In this document: positions 49,633-58,892 of the stretch, one piece after another
Position numbering within the stretch: position 1 is the stretch's first letter
Layout: each line of letters opens with the position of its first letter
From: Spongiactinospora sp. TRM90649
GTDB taxonomy: Bacteria > Actinomycetota > Actinomycetes > Streptosporangiales > Streptosporangiaceae
DNA length: 64,000 nt
Reading direction: 5' to 3'
Assembly: GCF_029382225.1 (NCBI RefSeq)
Contig: NZ_JARLTC010000006.1
Span: 124,001 to 188,000 of the forward strand
The notes under the pieces: generated by a model
What the model was told of the DNA's origin: nothing
Databases searched by the model: none
The model's input: only the letters and a program-made list of their open reading frames with translations
Made by a program: the position numbers and the translations under genes

Positions 49633-49639
49633 GTTCACC

Positions 49640-50416
49640 GTGCACCTGTACTCGCGATCAGCCGGCAGCGGAGTGCCGGTCCTCCTCCTCCACGCGTTCC
49701 CGCTGTCCTCCGCCATGTGGCTCGCCCAGCGGGAAGGTCTGTCCGCCCGCTGCCGGGTGATCACTCCAGACATGCGCGGGTTCGGCGGCTCGGTGCTCCA
49801 CGACGAGCCCCCCTCCATCGACGCGATGGCCGACGACATCGCCGACCTGCTCGACGCCGAGGGCATCGAGCGCGCCGTGATCGGTGGGCTGTCCATGGGC
49901 GGCTACGTCGCCATGGCCTTCTGCCGCCGTCATCCCGACCGGTTGCTGGGCGTCATCCTGGCGGGCACCAAGGCCACGGCCGACACCGAGCCGATTCGGG
50001 ACAACCGTGAACGGATCGCTTCGACCGTCACCGAGCAGGGCAGCGGAATCCTGCTCGACGAGGTGCTTCCCGGGCTGGTCGGCACGACCACCAAGCAGCG
50101 GCGCGGCATGGTCTTCGGCAGGGTCCGCGGCCTGGTCCAGGCGGCGCCTCCGGGCGCGGTGGCGTGGGCCTCGCGGGCCATGGCGGGCCGTCCCGACTCC
50201 TTCGACACGCTGCGCGACCTGAAGGTCCCCGCGCTCGTGATCGTGGGCGAGGAGGACGTCCTGGCGCCCGACGCCGAGGCCATGGTGGACGCCGTGCCGG
50301 ACGCGCGCCTGGTGGTGATCGGGGCGGCCGGGCACCTGTGCGCGGTCGAGCAGCCGGAGGCCTTCAACCGCGCGGTGGCGTCGTTCGTGGCGGAGGTGGT
50401 CCCGACGAGCGGCTGA
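49640..50416 (+). CDS. Alpha/beta-fold hydrolase
   Basis: 258 residues. PVLLLHAFPLSSAMW with the oxyanion HxF, DMRGFGGS, elbow IGGLSMGGYVAMAF (nucleophile Ser), LVIVGEEDVLAP and IGAAGHLCAVEQP with the catalytic His form a complete triad, typical of small esterases or 3-oxoadipate-enol-lactonase-like enzymes. Leaderless start GTG 49640. Converges on the AI-2E permease gene. Substrate unknown. Confidence 0.9.
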   Translation: MHLYSRSAGSGVPVLLLHAFPLSSAMWLAQREGLSARCRVITPDMRGFGGSVLHDEPPSIDAMADDIADLLDAEGIERAVIGGLSMGGYVAMAFCRRHPDRLLGVILAGTKATADTEPIRDNRERIASTVTEQGSGILLDEVLPGLVGTTTKQRRGMVFGRVRGLVQAAPPGAVAWASRAMAGRPDSFDTLRDLKVPALVIVGEEDVLAPDAEAMVDAVPDARLVVIGAAGHLCAVEQPEAFNRAVASFVAEVVPTSG

Positions 50417-50456
50417 CCATCCTGCTCATTCCATGCTCACCCCGCCGGTGGCCGTC

Positions 50457-51659
50457 TCAGACGCGCGCCTGGCGGGGGACCACGACCTCCCGGATGATCA
50501 GGGCGATCGCCGCGGCCACCGGGATGGCGATGAGCGCCCCGACGATGCCGAGCAGCGTGCCGCCGAAGAGCGCGGCGATGACGGTGACCGCGGGCGCCAC
50601 GTCCACCGAGCGTTTCATCACCCGGGGGTATATCACATAGTTCTCTATCTGCTGGTAGACCAGGAAGAACACCGCGCACGCGATGCCGAGCGGCACCGAC
50701 TGCAGCAGCGCCACGGCCGACACCAGCACCGCCCCGATCGTCGCGCCGACCAGCGGGATCAGGTCGGTCACGGCCACCACGAGGGCCAGCGCCAGGGCGT
50801 ATCTGACTCCGGCGATGGCCAGGAACGCGTAGGACACCACGCCCGCGATCACCGAGATCACCACGTTGCCCGCGACGTAGCCGCCGATGCCGTCCAGGAC
50901 CTCGTCGCTCATCGCGCGGGTGCGCGCCCGGCGCGTGGCCGGGACCAGGCGCAGCAGGTACTCCTTGATGGAGGCCAGCGAGCCGAGGAAGTACAGCGTG
51001 AGCACCAGCAGCGAGACGCCGGAGAAGAACGCGCTGAACACGACCGCGCCCGCGCCCACGATGCCCCCGGCGATCGTGCTCGGCAGCGCGGGGCTGGTGA
51101 GGTAGGCGCTGATCTGCTTCAGCAGCCCGTACTCGGCGTCGAGCTGCCGGATGGTGGGGTTGCCCATCAGCTCGGTGACGTAGCCGGGCACCGCGCGGAC
51201 GAAGTCGGAGATCTCCTGGGTGACCGGCGGCACGATGGCCAGCGCGAACAGCGCGAAGAACGCGATCACGCCGAGGAAGACGATGGAGATCGCCCAGCGG
51301 CGGTGCAGCCCCCGCCGGACCAGCGCCTCCACCAAGGGGTTGAGCCCGACGGCCAGGAACAGCGCGACCAGCACCAGCACGATCACGCTGCGCGAGCTGA
51401 CCATGGCGTCGGCCAGCCCGATGGCGGTCAGCACGCCGAGCGCGGCGGTGAGGCCGAACATGAAGGGGCTTTTGGCCAGCGCCTTGCCCGGCAGGCCGTA
51501 CGTCTGGCCGGCGGCCTCGTCGGTGATCTCGTCGGTGGATTTCTCAGTGGACTCGTCGGTGGGCGCGTCCGCCGGCTCCTCGGCGGCCGTGCCCGCCTCG
51601 GGTGAGGCGGGCACGGAAGTGTCGGGGGACTTTCCGGCGGTGGCCGGGCCGGTGCTCAC
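50457..51659 (-). CDS. AI-2E family (PerM/DUF20) transporter
   Basis: 400 residues, eight or so membrane helices with family motifs VALFLAVGLNPLVEALVRRG, LIPLVGATIGAV and YQQIENYVIYPRVM. A 60-residue Thr/Glu/Asp-rich tail precedes the first helix. Members export small molecules; some are Na+/H+ antiporters, so the AI-2 name is not evidence of quorum sensing. GTG 51659 has GGAGGATCT just upstream. Confidence 0.9.
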   Translation of the reverse strand: MSTGPATAGKSPDTSVPASPEAGTAAEEPADAPTDESTEKSTDEITDEAAGQTYGLPGKALAKSPFMFGLTAALGVLTAIGLADAMVSSRSVIVLVLVALFLAVGLNPLVEALVRRGLHRRWAISIVFLGVIAFFALFALAIVPPVTQEISDFVRAVPGYVTELMGNPTIRQLDAEYGLLKQISAYLTSPALPSTIAGGIVGAGAVVFSAFFSGVSLLVLTLYFLGSLASIKEYLLRLVPATRRARTRAMSDEVLDGIGGYVAGNVVISVIAGVVSYAFLAIAGVRYALALALVVAVTDLIPLVGATIGAVLVSAVALLQSVPLGIACAVFFLVYQQIENYVIYPRVMKRSVDVAPAVTVIAALFGGTLLGIVGALIAIPVAAAIALIIREVVVPRQARV

Positions 51660-51776
51660 AGATCCTCCAGGGGGTGCGGAAAGCCAAAGGGAGAGCCTAG
51701 CGACCGCAGGTCGCCAGGCCCTCCCCGATAGCCGTCGTACGCCCCGATGTTCAGTCCCCGCGCTCCGGGGCGGCGG

Positions 51777-53084
51777 CTACTCCTGCCACCACTCCGACTC
51801 GTCGCCGGAGGACGAGCCCTTGCCGGAGGCGGAGGCCGGCGCCGGGGTCGGCGTCGAAGGCTTGTCGGTGCCGTTGGACGGCGCCAGCGCGGGCTTGGGC
51901 GCCGGGGCCGGAATGGCGGGCTCGGGAGCCGGGTCCATGCCGGGCAGCGGCGCGCCGCCGAGGAGCTGGCGGAGCTGGGCGAGGTGGCTGGTGATGCTGT
52001 CGCGCTGCCGGGTCAGCTCGTCGACCTGGCGCTGCGCCACGGTGCGGGAGCGCTCGGCCTCCGCCTTGGCGTCGCTGACGATCGACTCGGCGCTGGACTT
52101 GGCGTCGGCCGCGACCTGCTCGGCGTTCTTCTTGGCGTTGGCGAGGAGCTGCTTGGCGTGGGTGTCGGCCTCGCGGCGGGTCTGGTCGGCCTGCTGGGTG
52201 GCCTTGGCCGCCCGCTGCTCCGCGGTGGCGGCGCGCTGCTCGGCCTCGGCGACCAGCTTCTGGGTCGCGGCCTGCGCGGTGGCGTGGCGCTCGGCCTCCT
52301 GGCGCTCGGCCTCCTCGCGGCGGGCGGCGAGCTGGATCTCGAACTCGGCCTCGTCCTGGGCGCGCTTGGCCTCGGACTCCTCGAGCACGCGCTGAGCCTG
52401 CGCGCGCATCTCGTCGGCCTGGCGCTTGGCGGTGGTCAGCACCTCGTCGCGCTCGCGCTTGGTGGAGGCGCGGAGCTGGGCGACCTCGCGCTCGGTGGTG
52501 GTGCGCAGCTTGGCGATCTCGCGCTCGGCGTCGGCGCGCTTCTCGGCCACCTCGTGGTCGGCGGTGGCGCGGAGCTTGGAGACCTCGCGTTCGGTGGTGG
52601 AGGTCAGCTCGTCGGACTCGCGGCGGGCGGTCGAGCGGATCTCCTCGGCCTCGCGCTCAGCGGTGGTACGCGTCTCGTCGGCCTCGCGCGTCGCGACGGC
52701 CCGCTTGTCGGCGGCCTCGTTCTCGGCCGCGGCGCGGAGTTCGGCCGCCTCGACCTTCGCCGCCGCCTTGATCTCGTTGGCCTCGGATCTCGCCGCCTGC
52801 ACCAGCTCCGTGGCCTGTTCCTCGGCCAGGCGGAGCAGCTGCTCGATGCGGGCGCCGAGCCCGGAGTAGGTGGGCCGCTCCTGTTCCTGGAGCTGCCGCT
52901 TGGAGTCGGACAACTCACGCTGCAGGCCGGCGACCTGCTCCCGGGATTGCCGCAACTCGGTATCGATCGACTTCAGATGGTCGTGGACCTGGTGACGGTC
53001 ATAGCCGCGGAGCACCACGTCGAATTCCCGCGCGGGGGCGTCTTCAAAAAAATTGTTGAGCTGGGCGTCGATGTCGGACTGCAT
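51777..53084 (-). CDS. FilP/Scy-like coiled-coil polarity protein with DivIVA-type N terminus
   Basis: 435 residues. The N terminus NNFFEDAPAREFDVVLRGYDRHQV is DivIVA-like (FDxVxRGYDxxQV); residues about 60-360 are one long coiled coil, very rich in Ala, Glu and Arg, with a hendecad-like repeat of EREVAQLR-type units; the tail is Pro/Ala-rich. In Streptomyces FilP and Scy build a cytoskeletal scaffold at hyphal tips and are encoded beside the epimerase and thiolase genes, exactly the context here. Only one such gene is seen, about the size of FilP. ATG 53084 is chosen before the DivIVA motif; the ribosome site is weak. Confidence 0.75.
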   Translation of the reverse strand: MQSDIDAQLNNFFEDAPAREFDVVLRGYDRHQVHDHLKSIDTELRQSREQVAGLQRELSDSKRQLQEQERPTYSGLGARIEQLLRLAEEQATELVQAARSEANEIKAAAKVEAAELRAAAENEAADKRAVATREADETRTTAEREAEEIRSTARRESDELTSTTEREVSKLRATADHEVAEKRADAEREIAKLRTTTEREVAQLRASTKRERDEVLTTAKRQADEMRAQAQRVLEESEAKRAQDEAEFEIQLAARREEAERQEAERHATAQAATQKLVAEAEQRAATAEQRAAKATQQADQTRREADTHAKQLLANAKKNAEQVAADAKSSAESIVSDAKAEAERSRTVAQRQVDELTRQRDSITSHLAQLRQLLGGAPLPGMDPAPEPAIPAPAPKPALAPSNGTDKPSTPTPAPASASGKGSSSGDESEWWQE

Positions 53085-53168
53085 GGAGGCTCGATCCTGG
53101 GTTGTCGAGACGGCTACACGGGCCGGACGGGCGAGTCGGGGCATCCGAGGCGGGAGGCCACGCCGACG

Positions 53169-53186
53169 CACCGCGCTGGCGCGGTG
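53169..53186. promoter_or_regulatory. 18-bp palindrome upstream of the FilP-like gene
   Basis: CACCGCGC-TG-GCGCGGTG, perfect 8-nt arms, 85 bp before the ATG on the minus strand. Could be an operator or a leader hairpin. The rest of 53085-53305 shows no gene. Confidence 0.35.
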
Positions 53187-53305
53187 ACAGCGGAATCCAC
53201 GTCCGGTGGTACGCCAGCGTACTCTGCCACTGCCGTGTTGGAGGCCCCCTCAGACTTTCTGCGCGACTTGTTACGTATGAGCCTTTCTTGCGTTAGGAAA
53301 TCGGG

Positions 53306-53734
53306 TTAGAGTTTCGGTTGCGGTGACTCGACAAGCTCTGTCAGGACCCCGCCGACGTCCTTGGGATGCAGAAACGCGATCGACGCACCCATGGAGCCGT
53401 GCCGGGGGCGCTCGTCCACCAGGCGGATCCCCTTTCCGCCGATCTCCTCCAGGGCCTTGGTGACATCCGCCACGCCGTACCCGATGTGGTGCACGCCCTC
53501 GCCGCGCTTGGCCAGGAACTTGCCCACCGCGGTCTCGGGGCTCAGCGGCTCGATGAGCTGCACGTACGACGTGCCGCCCGGGCCGTCGGCGACGTGCAGC
53601 ATCGCCTCGCGGACGCCCTGCTCCTCGTTGACCTCCCGGCTCACCACGGTGAGGCCGAACGTGGACTCGTAGAACTCGATCTTCTCTTCGAGATCGTGAC
53701 AGGCGATCCCCACATGATCGATCCGCAGGAACAT
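53306..53734 (-). CDS. mce: Methylmalonyl-CoA epimerase
   Basis: 142 residues of the vicinal-oxygen-chelate fold. Metal ligands: His in RIDHVGIAC, Gln in SYVQLIEPL, His in GVHHIGYGV and Glu in LTELVES. Interconverts (2S)- and (2R)-methylmalonyl-CoA in propionyl-CoA metabolism. ATG 53734 has GGAGG 8 nt upstream; ATG 53749 is possible. Divergent from the thiolase gene. Confidence 0.95.
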   Translation of the reverse strand: MFLRIDHVGIACHDLEEKIEFYESTFGLTVVSREVNEEQGVREAMLHVADGPGGTSYVQLIEPLSPETAVGKFLAKRGEGVHHIGYGVADVTKALEEIGGKGIRLVDERPRHGSMGASIAFLHPKDVGGVLTELVESPQPKL

Positions 53735-53817
53735 GTGCCCCACCTCCATGGCAAGCGTCCGTACTCTCGTGGGTATGGTGGCAGAACCGCTTGCCGGCCG
53801 CGCCCAGGAGGTCTGAG

Positions 53818-55005
53818 ATGTCGGGTTCAGTAATTGTCGCTGGGGGTCGAACGCCGATCGGCCGTCTCCTCGGGGCGCTCGGCTCGCTGCCCGCCGTCGA
53901 TCTCGGCGCCATCGCCATCAAGGCGGCGCTCGAACGCTCCCGGGTCGCCCCCGAGGACGTCCAGTACGTGATCATGGGGCAGGTCCTGCAGGCGGGCGTG
54001 GGGCAGATCCCCTCGCGCCAGGCGGCGGTCAAGGCGGGCATCCCGATGACCGTGCCGTCCCTGACCGTCAACAAGGTGTGCCTGTCCGGCCTCGACGCCA
54101 TCGCCTTGGCCGACCAGCTCATCCGCGCGGGCGAGTTCGAGGTCGTGGTGGCGGGCGGCATGGAGTCCATGACCAACGCTCCCCACCTGCTGCCCGGCCT
54201 GCGCAAGGGCGTCAAGTACGGCGGCTCCGAGGTGGTCGACTCGATGGCCTTCGACGGCCTGACCGACGTCTTCGACCACATCCCGATGGGCGAGTCCACC
54301 GAGCGGCACAACGCCCGCCTCGGTCTCACCCGTGAGGAACAGGACGCCTTCTCCGCCCGCTCCCACCAGCTCGCCGCCGCCGCGATCAAGAACGGCGTGC
54401 TCGACGACGAGATCGTCCCCGTGCCGATCCCGCAGCGCAAGGGCGACCCGGTGCTCGTCTCGGTGGACGAGGGGGTCCGCGCCGACACCACTCCCGAGAC
54501 GCTGGCCAGGCTCCGCCCCGCGTTCAGCCCCGACGGCACCATCACCGCCGGGTCCGCCTCGCAGATCTCCGACGGCGCGTGCGCCGTCGTGGTGATGTCC
54601 CGCGAGCGCGCCGAGCGCGAGGGCCTGACCTGGCTCGCCGAGATCGGCGCGCACGGCAACGTCGCGGGCCCGGACAACTCGCTGCAGTCCCAGCCCGCCA
54701 ACGCGATCAAGCACGCGCTCGGCAAGGCCGGCCTCGACGTCGCCGACCTCGACCTGCTGGAGATCAACGAGGCGTTCGCCGCCGTGGTCCTGCAGTCCGT
54801 CAAGGAGCTGGGCGTGCCGATGGACCGGGTCAACGTCAACGGCGGCGGCATCGCGCTCGGCCACCCCATCGGCGCCTCCGGCGCCCGGATCGTCCTCACC
54901 CTCGCGCACGAGCTGCGCCGCAGGGGCGGCGGTCTCGGCGCGGCCGGGCTGTGCGGCGGCGGCGGCCAGGGCGACGCCCTCCTGCTCCGCGTGCCGTCCG
55001 CCTGA
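53818..55005 (+). CDS. atoB: Acetyl-CoA C-acetyltransferase (thiolase)
   Basis: 395 residues. Joins or cleaves acetyl-CoA and acyl-CoA. Nucleophile Cys in [10 protein letters not shown] (about residue 84), His in [10 protein letters not shown] and second Cys in [14 protein letters not shown] 53818 has AGGAGGT 5 nt upstream. meaB begins 17 nt after its stop, so the two are one unit. The gene supplies short-chain acyl-CoA for the mutase pathway or poly-hydroxybutyrate; the exact role is not settled. Confidence 0.95.
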   Translation: MSGSVIVAGGRTPIGRLLGALGSLPAVDLGAIAIKAALERSRVAPEDVQYVIMGQVLQAGVGQIPSRQAAVKAGIPMTVPSLTVNKVCLSGLDAIALADQLIRAGEFEVVVAGGMESMTNAPHLLPGLRKGVKYGGSEVVDSMAFDGLTDVFDHIPMGESTERHNARLGLTREEQDAFSARSHQLAAAAIKNGVLDDEIVPVPIPQRKGDPVLVSVDEGVRADTTPETLARLRPAFSPDGTITAGSASQISDGACAVVVMSRERAEREGLTWLAEIGAHGNVAGPDNSLQSQPANAIKHALGKAGLDVADLDLLEINEAFAAVVLQSVKELGVPMDRVNVNGGGIALGHPIGASGARIVLTLAHELRRRGGGLGAAGLCGGGGQGDALLLRVPSA

Positions 55006-55022
55006 TCGCGCGCTGGCGACCG

Positions 55023-55976
55023 ATGGCCGTCGACGTCCCGTCCCTCGTGAGCGCGGCGCGTGAGGGCGCGCCGCGCGCCGTGGCACGGCTGATCTCCCTC
55101 GTTGAGAACGCCGCGCCCGAGGTGCGGCAGATCACCGCCGAGCTGTGCTCGGCCCGCCGGGCGGAACCCGCCCATGTCATCGGCCTGACCGGCTCGCCCG
55201 GCGTGGGCAAGTCCACGTCGACGGCGATGCTCGTGAAGGCGTACCGGCAGCAGGGCAAGCGGGTCGGTGTGCTCGCCGTAGACCCCTCCAGCCCCTTCAC
55301 CGGGGGCGCGCTGCTCGGCGACCGGGTCCGGATGCAGGACCACGCCACCGACCCCGAGGTGTTCATCCGCTCCATGGCCAGCCGCGGCCACCTCGGCGGG
55401 CTGGCCTGGGCCACGCCGCAGGCGCTGCGGGTGCTCGACGCCGCCGGGTGCGAGGTGATCCTGATCGAGACGGTCGGGGTCGGGCAGGCGGAGGTGGACA
55501 TCGCGTCGCTGGCCGACAGCACGATCGTGCTGCTCGCGCCGGGCATGGGCGACGGCATCCAGGCGGCCAAGGCCGGCATCCTGGAGATCGCCGACCTCTT
55601 CGTGGTGAACAAGGCCGACCGCGACGGCGTGCAGGCCACCGTCCGCGAGCTGCGCAACATGGTCGCCATGGTGGAGCGGCCGTGGCGGCCCCCGATCGTG
55701 ACCACGGTCGCCGCCCGAGACCAGGGCGGCGACGACGTCGTGGCGGCGCTGGCCAAGCACTACGAGCATCTGTCGGCCTCGGGAGAGCTCGCGCGGCGCC
55801 GCAGGGCCAGGGCGGCCGACGAGATCGAGGCGATCGCGCTGACCGCGTTGCGGGCGAGCTTCGCCGGGCTGCGCGGCGACGACCGGCTCGATGCCCTGGC
55901 CGCGCAGGTGGTCACCGGCGAGACCGACCCTTACCGCGCGGCGGACTCCCTCCTGGCCGCGGTCCGTAACACCTGA
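55023..55976 (+). CDS. meaB: Methylmalonyl-CoA mutase-associated GTPase MeaB
   Basis: 317 residues of the G3E family. Walker A LTGSPGVGKSTSTAML, switch region VDPSSPFTGGALLGDRVRM, GVGQAE and NKADRDG (G4). MeaB loads adenosylcobalamin and protects mutases such as MCM or ICM. No strong ribosome site; coupling to atoB likely. The C-terminal dimerisation helices are present. Confidence 0.96.
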   Translation: MAVDVPSLVSAAREGAPRAVARLISLVENAAPEVRQITAELCSARRAEPAHVIGLTGSPGVGKSTSTAMLVKAYRQQGKRVGVLAVDPSSPFTGGALLGDRVRMQDHATDPEVFIRSMASRGHLGGLAWATPQALRVLDAAGCEVILIETVGVGQAEVDIASLADSTIVLLAPGMGDGIQAAKAGILEIADLFVVNKADRDGVQATVRELRNMVAMVERPWRPPIVTTVAARDQGGDDVVAALAKHYEHLSASGELARRRRARAADEIEAIALTALRASFAGLRGDDRLDALAAQVVTGETDPYRAADSLLAAVRNT

Positions 55977-56054
55977 CGGCCCGGTGGCACCCCCGGAGTT
56001 CAACCGGGATTCGGTCGTCCGGATATAGGAGTTACGCCGGGCCGGTTTAGATCG

Positions 56055-56747
56055 TCAAGGTTGCTCGGCGTATTTCACGGTGACGTGATCGAAACCGAGA
56101 GAGCGGAGCATGCCCTCCAGCATCGCCTTGGTGTTCTGCTCGGCGCGTTTGCTCAGATCACTGCTCCGCGCGGCTTCGTCGATCTTCTTTTCGGCCAGGA
56201 CGTACAGCTCCTGCTGGTTCTGTGGGGAGGAGGACAGGAAGTCCTGTACCCGGTCCAGGATGCCGCGTTGCTGGTGGTAGACGTAGGAAAGCCGGTTGTC
56301 CAGGGTGGCCCGGTCCAGGGCGGCGCGGGGCAGGCGGACGGTGACCGTCGTGCGGTCGGGGGAGACGGTCAGGGCGCCCTCGGCCATTCGTGAGAAGTCG
56401 ACGTAGGCGTTGACGGAACCGGCGCCCACGAAGAGGGTACGACTGCCCTTGATCGCGTCGGGCAGGAACGCGGCGTCCTTCTCCAGGTCCACGACCACCT
56501 GGAAGGAGCCGCTCGCCGCCTGGAAGCGGCTGAGGTCCTGGATCGAGGTCAGCAGCACCGGCTGGCTGCGGTCGATGTCGCGTTCGCCGAAGGGGTCGAG
56601 CCAGGACCAGGCGAGGCGCGCGCCCACCACGAGCAGCGCCACGACGACGAGCAGCCCTACCAGGAAACGCCAGCCGCTGCGGCGAGGGCGTATGGGTGCC
56701 TCGGGCGCCTCGGGTGGCGCCCCGGGGGGAGTTGTGGGCTGGTTCAC
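56055..56747 (-). CDS. DUF4230 membrane-anchored protein
   Basis: 230 residues. Pro-rich N terminus, one membrane helix (FLVGLLVVVALLVVGARLAW), then a soluble outer domain with TSIQDLSRFQAASGSF and TVRLPRAALDRATLDN, as in DUF4230. GTG 56747 follows GAAGGAG by 6 nt. The larger membrane protein lies 30 nt upstream on the same strand. No function is established. Confidence 0.85.
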   Translation of the reverse strand: MNQPTTPPGAPPEAPEAPIRPRRSGWRFLVGLLVVVALLVVGARLAWSWLDPFGERDIDRSQPVLLTSIQDLSRFQAASGSFQVVVDLEKDAAFLPDAIKGSRTLFVGAGSVNAYVDFSRMAEGALTVSPDRTTVTVRLPRAALDRATLDNRLSYVYHQQRGILDRVQDFLSSSPQNQQELYVLAEKKIDEAARSSDLSKRAEQNTKAMLEGMLRSLGFDHVTVKYAEQP

Positions 56748-56777
56748 GGCTGTCTCCTTCCCCCGGAGCCGGGCTTC

Positions 56778-58625
56778 TCACGTTGCCCGCCCGACCTCCT
56801 CCGGATAGTTACGATCTTGGCGTGACCAACGGGACTCGCGGTAATCGCCGGGTTCCGTGGGCGTCGGGGGTGGTTTCCCGATGTCGCCGTCCGGTGGGTC
56901 CGTGAGGCGTTCCCCGACGTCTCCCGGCCCCCGAGCCGGTCCTCGATCCGGCCCGTGGTCCTGCCCGTGATCAGGACCGTGCTTGGGCGGCTGGTGCTTC
57001 GGAGGGTCGCCGGGGTCGTCGGGCGGCCCCTGACGGGCGAGCTTGGCCGTGGCCGGGGGCCTGGCGGCCTCGCCGTCGGCCTTGACCACCGGGGGAGCGG
57101 GCGCCGCGGGCGGCGCCGACGGCCGTGGCGGCCCCGCGCTCTTGACCGGGTGGTCCAGGTACGCGCGGGGCGACTGCGCCGGAGAGGGATAGGCGGGTGT
57201 CGGCCGATCGCGCGCGGGCCCCTCGGCCCGCACCGCGTGCGGCCCGCCGCCGAAGTGCTCGGCCCGCAGCGAGCACGCGGTGAAGTCCGCGTAGAACATC
57301 CGCAGCCACTCGCGGCGCTGCGCCTCGGTGAGCCCGGAGAACCACGCGGCGGCGTACTGGTGCTCGGGCAGCGGGCCGCCGGGCAGCGGCTCGCCGCGCA
57401 GCCAGGCCATCACGATCTCCCGGTAGCCGCGCGGCACGCCGTTGGCGCAGTGCCCGGCCAGGCTGTCCAGGAACTCCTCCGCCGCCCGGTCGGCGAACCC
57501 GGTCTCCAGGTCGTCGACGTGCACCGGGACGACGCCGGGGCTCAGGCCGCCGTCGGGACGGCGGGGCCGCTGCTCCACACGGGTGAACTCGGCGGGCGTG
57601 CCGGTCAGCCGGGAGGCGATCTTGGTGAACGCCGCCCCCAGGTCGGTCAGCCCGTTGCGCATCCCCGGATGCACGCAGATCGTGATCGGCCACTCCTGGC
57701 AGCTGTAGGCGACCGGCTGCGCGGCGGCTCCGGCCGCGGGCGCGCCCGCCAGCCTGACCAGCCCCGCCCCCGCCGCGAGCACCGCGCACAGCGACGCCCC
57801 GAGCAGCAGCCCCTGCCGGGTGACCGTGGCCGCCCAGCCCAGCATCAGCGCCGTGCTCGCCCCGACGAGCCACAGCGTCTGGTCGGTGAACGCCGCCCCG
57901 CTCAGGCCCTGGAACACGTCGTACGGCTCCCGCGTCGCGGGCGCCAGCCGTTCGGCCCAGGTCGAGCCCTCCACCAGCCAGGTGAACAGCGCGTAGCAGC
58001 TCACCCCGGCCAGCGCGGGCGTGATCGCGTAGGGCAGCGCCCAGCCGGCGACCCAGCCGATCGACACGTACAGCGCCAGCCCCGCCATGCCCATCGCCAG
58101 CGCGCTCGGCGGCAGTTTGCCCGCCTGCTCGGTCAGCACCGTCCGGACCGCGAACAGCAGCGCGGTGACCGCGAACGACACGGCGACCACGGCCATGATG
58201 GCCAGCGGCGCCTTCATCGCCCGCCACGGCGTCTGCGGCCGCCGGGCGGTCGCCCGGCGCTTGCGCATGGCGACCCACGCGGCGAACGCGGCGGCCACCG
58301 GCCCGGTCAGCCGGAGCGAGCCGATCATCGCGACCACGATGTTCTCCCAGGCGTCGACGCCGGGGATCAGGACGCTCCAGGCCGCCAGCAGCCCCAGGAC
58401 GAGCAGGACGGCCACGGTCAGCGCGGCGCTCTGGGCCAGCTCCTCGCGCGTGAAGCCGCGCCGCCGCCTACGCACGCGCCCTGGTGCCCCCGCGCGTGCC
58501 TTCGGTCCACCCGCCTTCGCCCCGTCGGCCGCCGGTATCGCCGGATCTCTCGCCGTCGTCGTCGGCGCGGCTTCCCGCACCGCCGCGTCCGCGTTCACGC
58601 CGCGAGGGCGACGTCGAGCTGCCAT
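56778..58625 (-). CDS. Large polytopic membrane protein of unknown function
   Basis: 615 residues. Basic N terminus, then about seven membrane helices between residues 64 and 300, followed by an outer domain (AYSCQEWPITICVHPGMRNG, with two nearby cysteines and a possible AFTKIASRLTG helix) and a His/Pro/Asp-rich C-terminal tail (GPDHGQDHGPDRGPARG). ATG 58625 has GGGGGGTG 8 nt upstream. I recognise no family. The tail could bind metal. It forms a pair with the DUF4230 gene downstream. Confidence 0.6.
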   Translation of the reverse strand: MAARRRPRGVNADAAVREAAPTTTARDPAIPAADGAKAGGPKARAGAPGRVRRRRRGFTREELAQSAALTVAVLLVLGLLAAWSVLIPGVDAWENIVVAMIGSLRLTGPVAAAFAAWVAMRKRRATARRPQTPWRAMKAPLAIMAVVAVSFAVTALLFAVRTVLTEQAGKLPPSALAMGMAGLALYVSIGWVAGWALPYAITPALAGVSCYALFTWLVEGSTWAERLAPATREPYDVFQGLSGAAFTDQTLWLVGASTALMLGWAATVTRQGLLLGASLCAVLAAGAGLVRLAGAPAAGAAAQPVAYSCQEWPITICVHPGMRNGLTDLGAAFTKIASRLTGTPAEFTRVEQRPRRPDGGLSPGVVPVHVDDLETGFADRAAEEFLDSLAGHCANGVPRGYREIVMAWLRGEPLPGGPLPEHQYAAAWFSGLTEAQRREWLRMFYADFTACSLRAEHFGGGPHAVRAEGPARDRPTPAYPSPAQSPRAYLDHPVKSAGPPRPSAPPAAPAPPVVKADGEAARPPATAKLARQGPPDDPGDPPKHQPPKHGPDHGQDHGPDRGPARGPGDVGERLTDPPDGDIGKPPPTPTEPGDYRESRWSRQDRNYPEEVGRAT

Positions 58626-58836
58626 GCATCAAGCACCCCCCGTGCATCGGATGACCCGGCCCCCCGGCCGCGATGCGGGCCCCCCGGCGCCGCCGATCCC
58701 TTATCGGCCGCGCGAGCCCGAATGCGTCCCCTTGCCGGACGGGACCCGGCCTCTTGGCTCTCGCCTCACCTTTCAATGCGAGAACCATAACGGAGCGTGA
58801 CGTTTGGCGGACAGCTCCTTTGGGCATTCCATCATT

Positions 58837-58848
58837 TTGATTACTCAA
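58837..58848. promoter_or_regulatory. TTGA-N4-TCAA dyad, candidate MarR operator
   Basis: TTGATTACTCAA has perfect 4-nt arms and lies about 45-55 bp before the predicted start of the MarR gene, in the 267-bp divergent gap (58626-58892). MarR proteins often bind such TTGA/TCAA palindromes near their own genes. Confidence 0.35.
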
Positions 58849-58879
58849 CGTAAGTGGGCGAAACGGGACGAGGTCGCGC

Positions 58880-58885
58880 TACCGT
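58880..58885 (+). promoter_or_regulatory. -10 box TACCGT of the leaderless MarR promoter
   Basis: TACCGT, 7 nt, GTG 58893, no ribosome site; this sets the start 13 codons inside the longer open frame. Confidence 0.6.
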
Positions 58886-58892
58886 AAGCGCT

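Noticed and set aside
50457..51659. Quorum-sensing AI-2 exporter
   Set aside because: The AI-2E name covers antiporters and unknown exporters; no luxS or Lsr genes are nearby.
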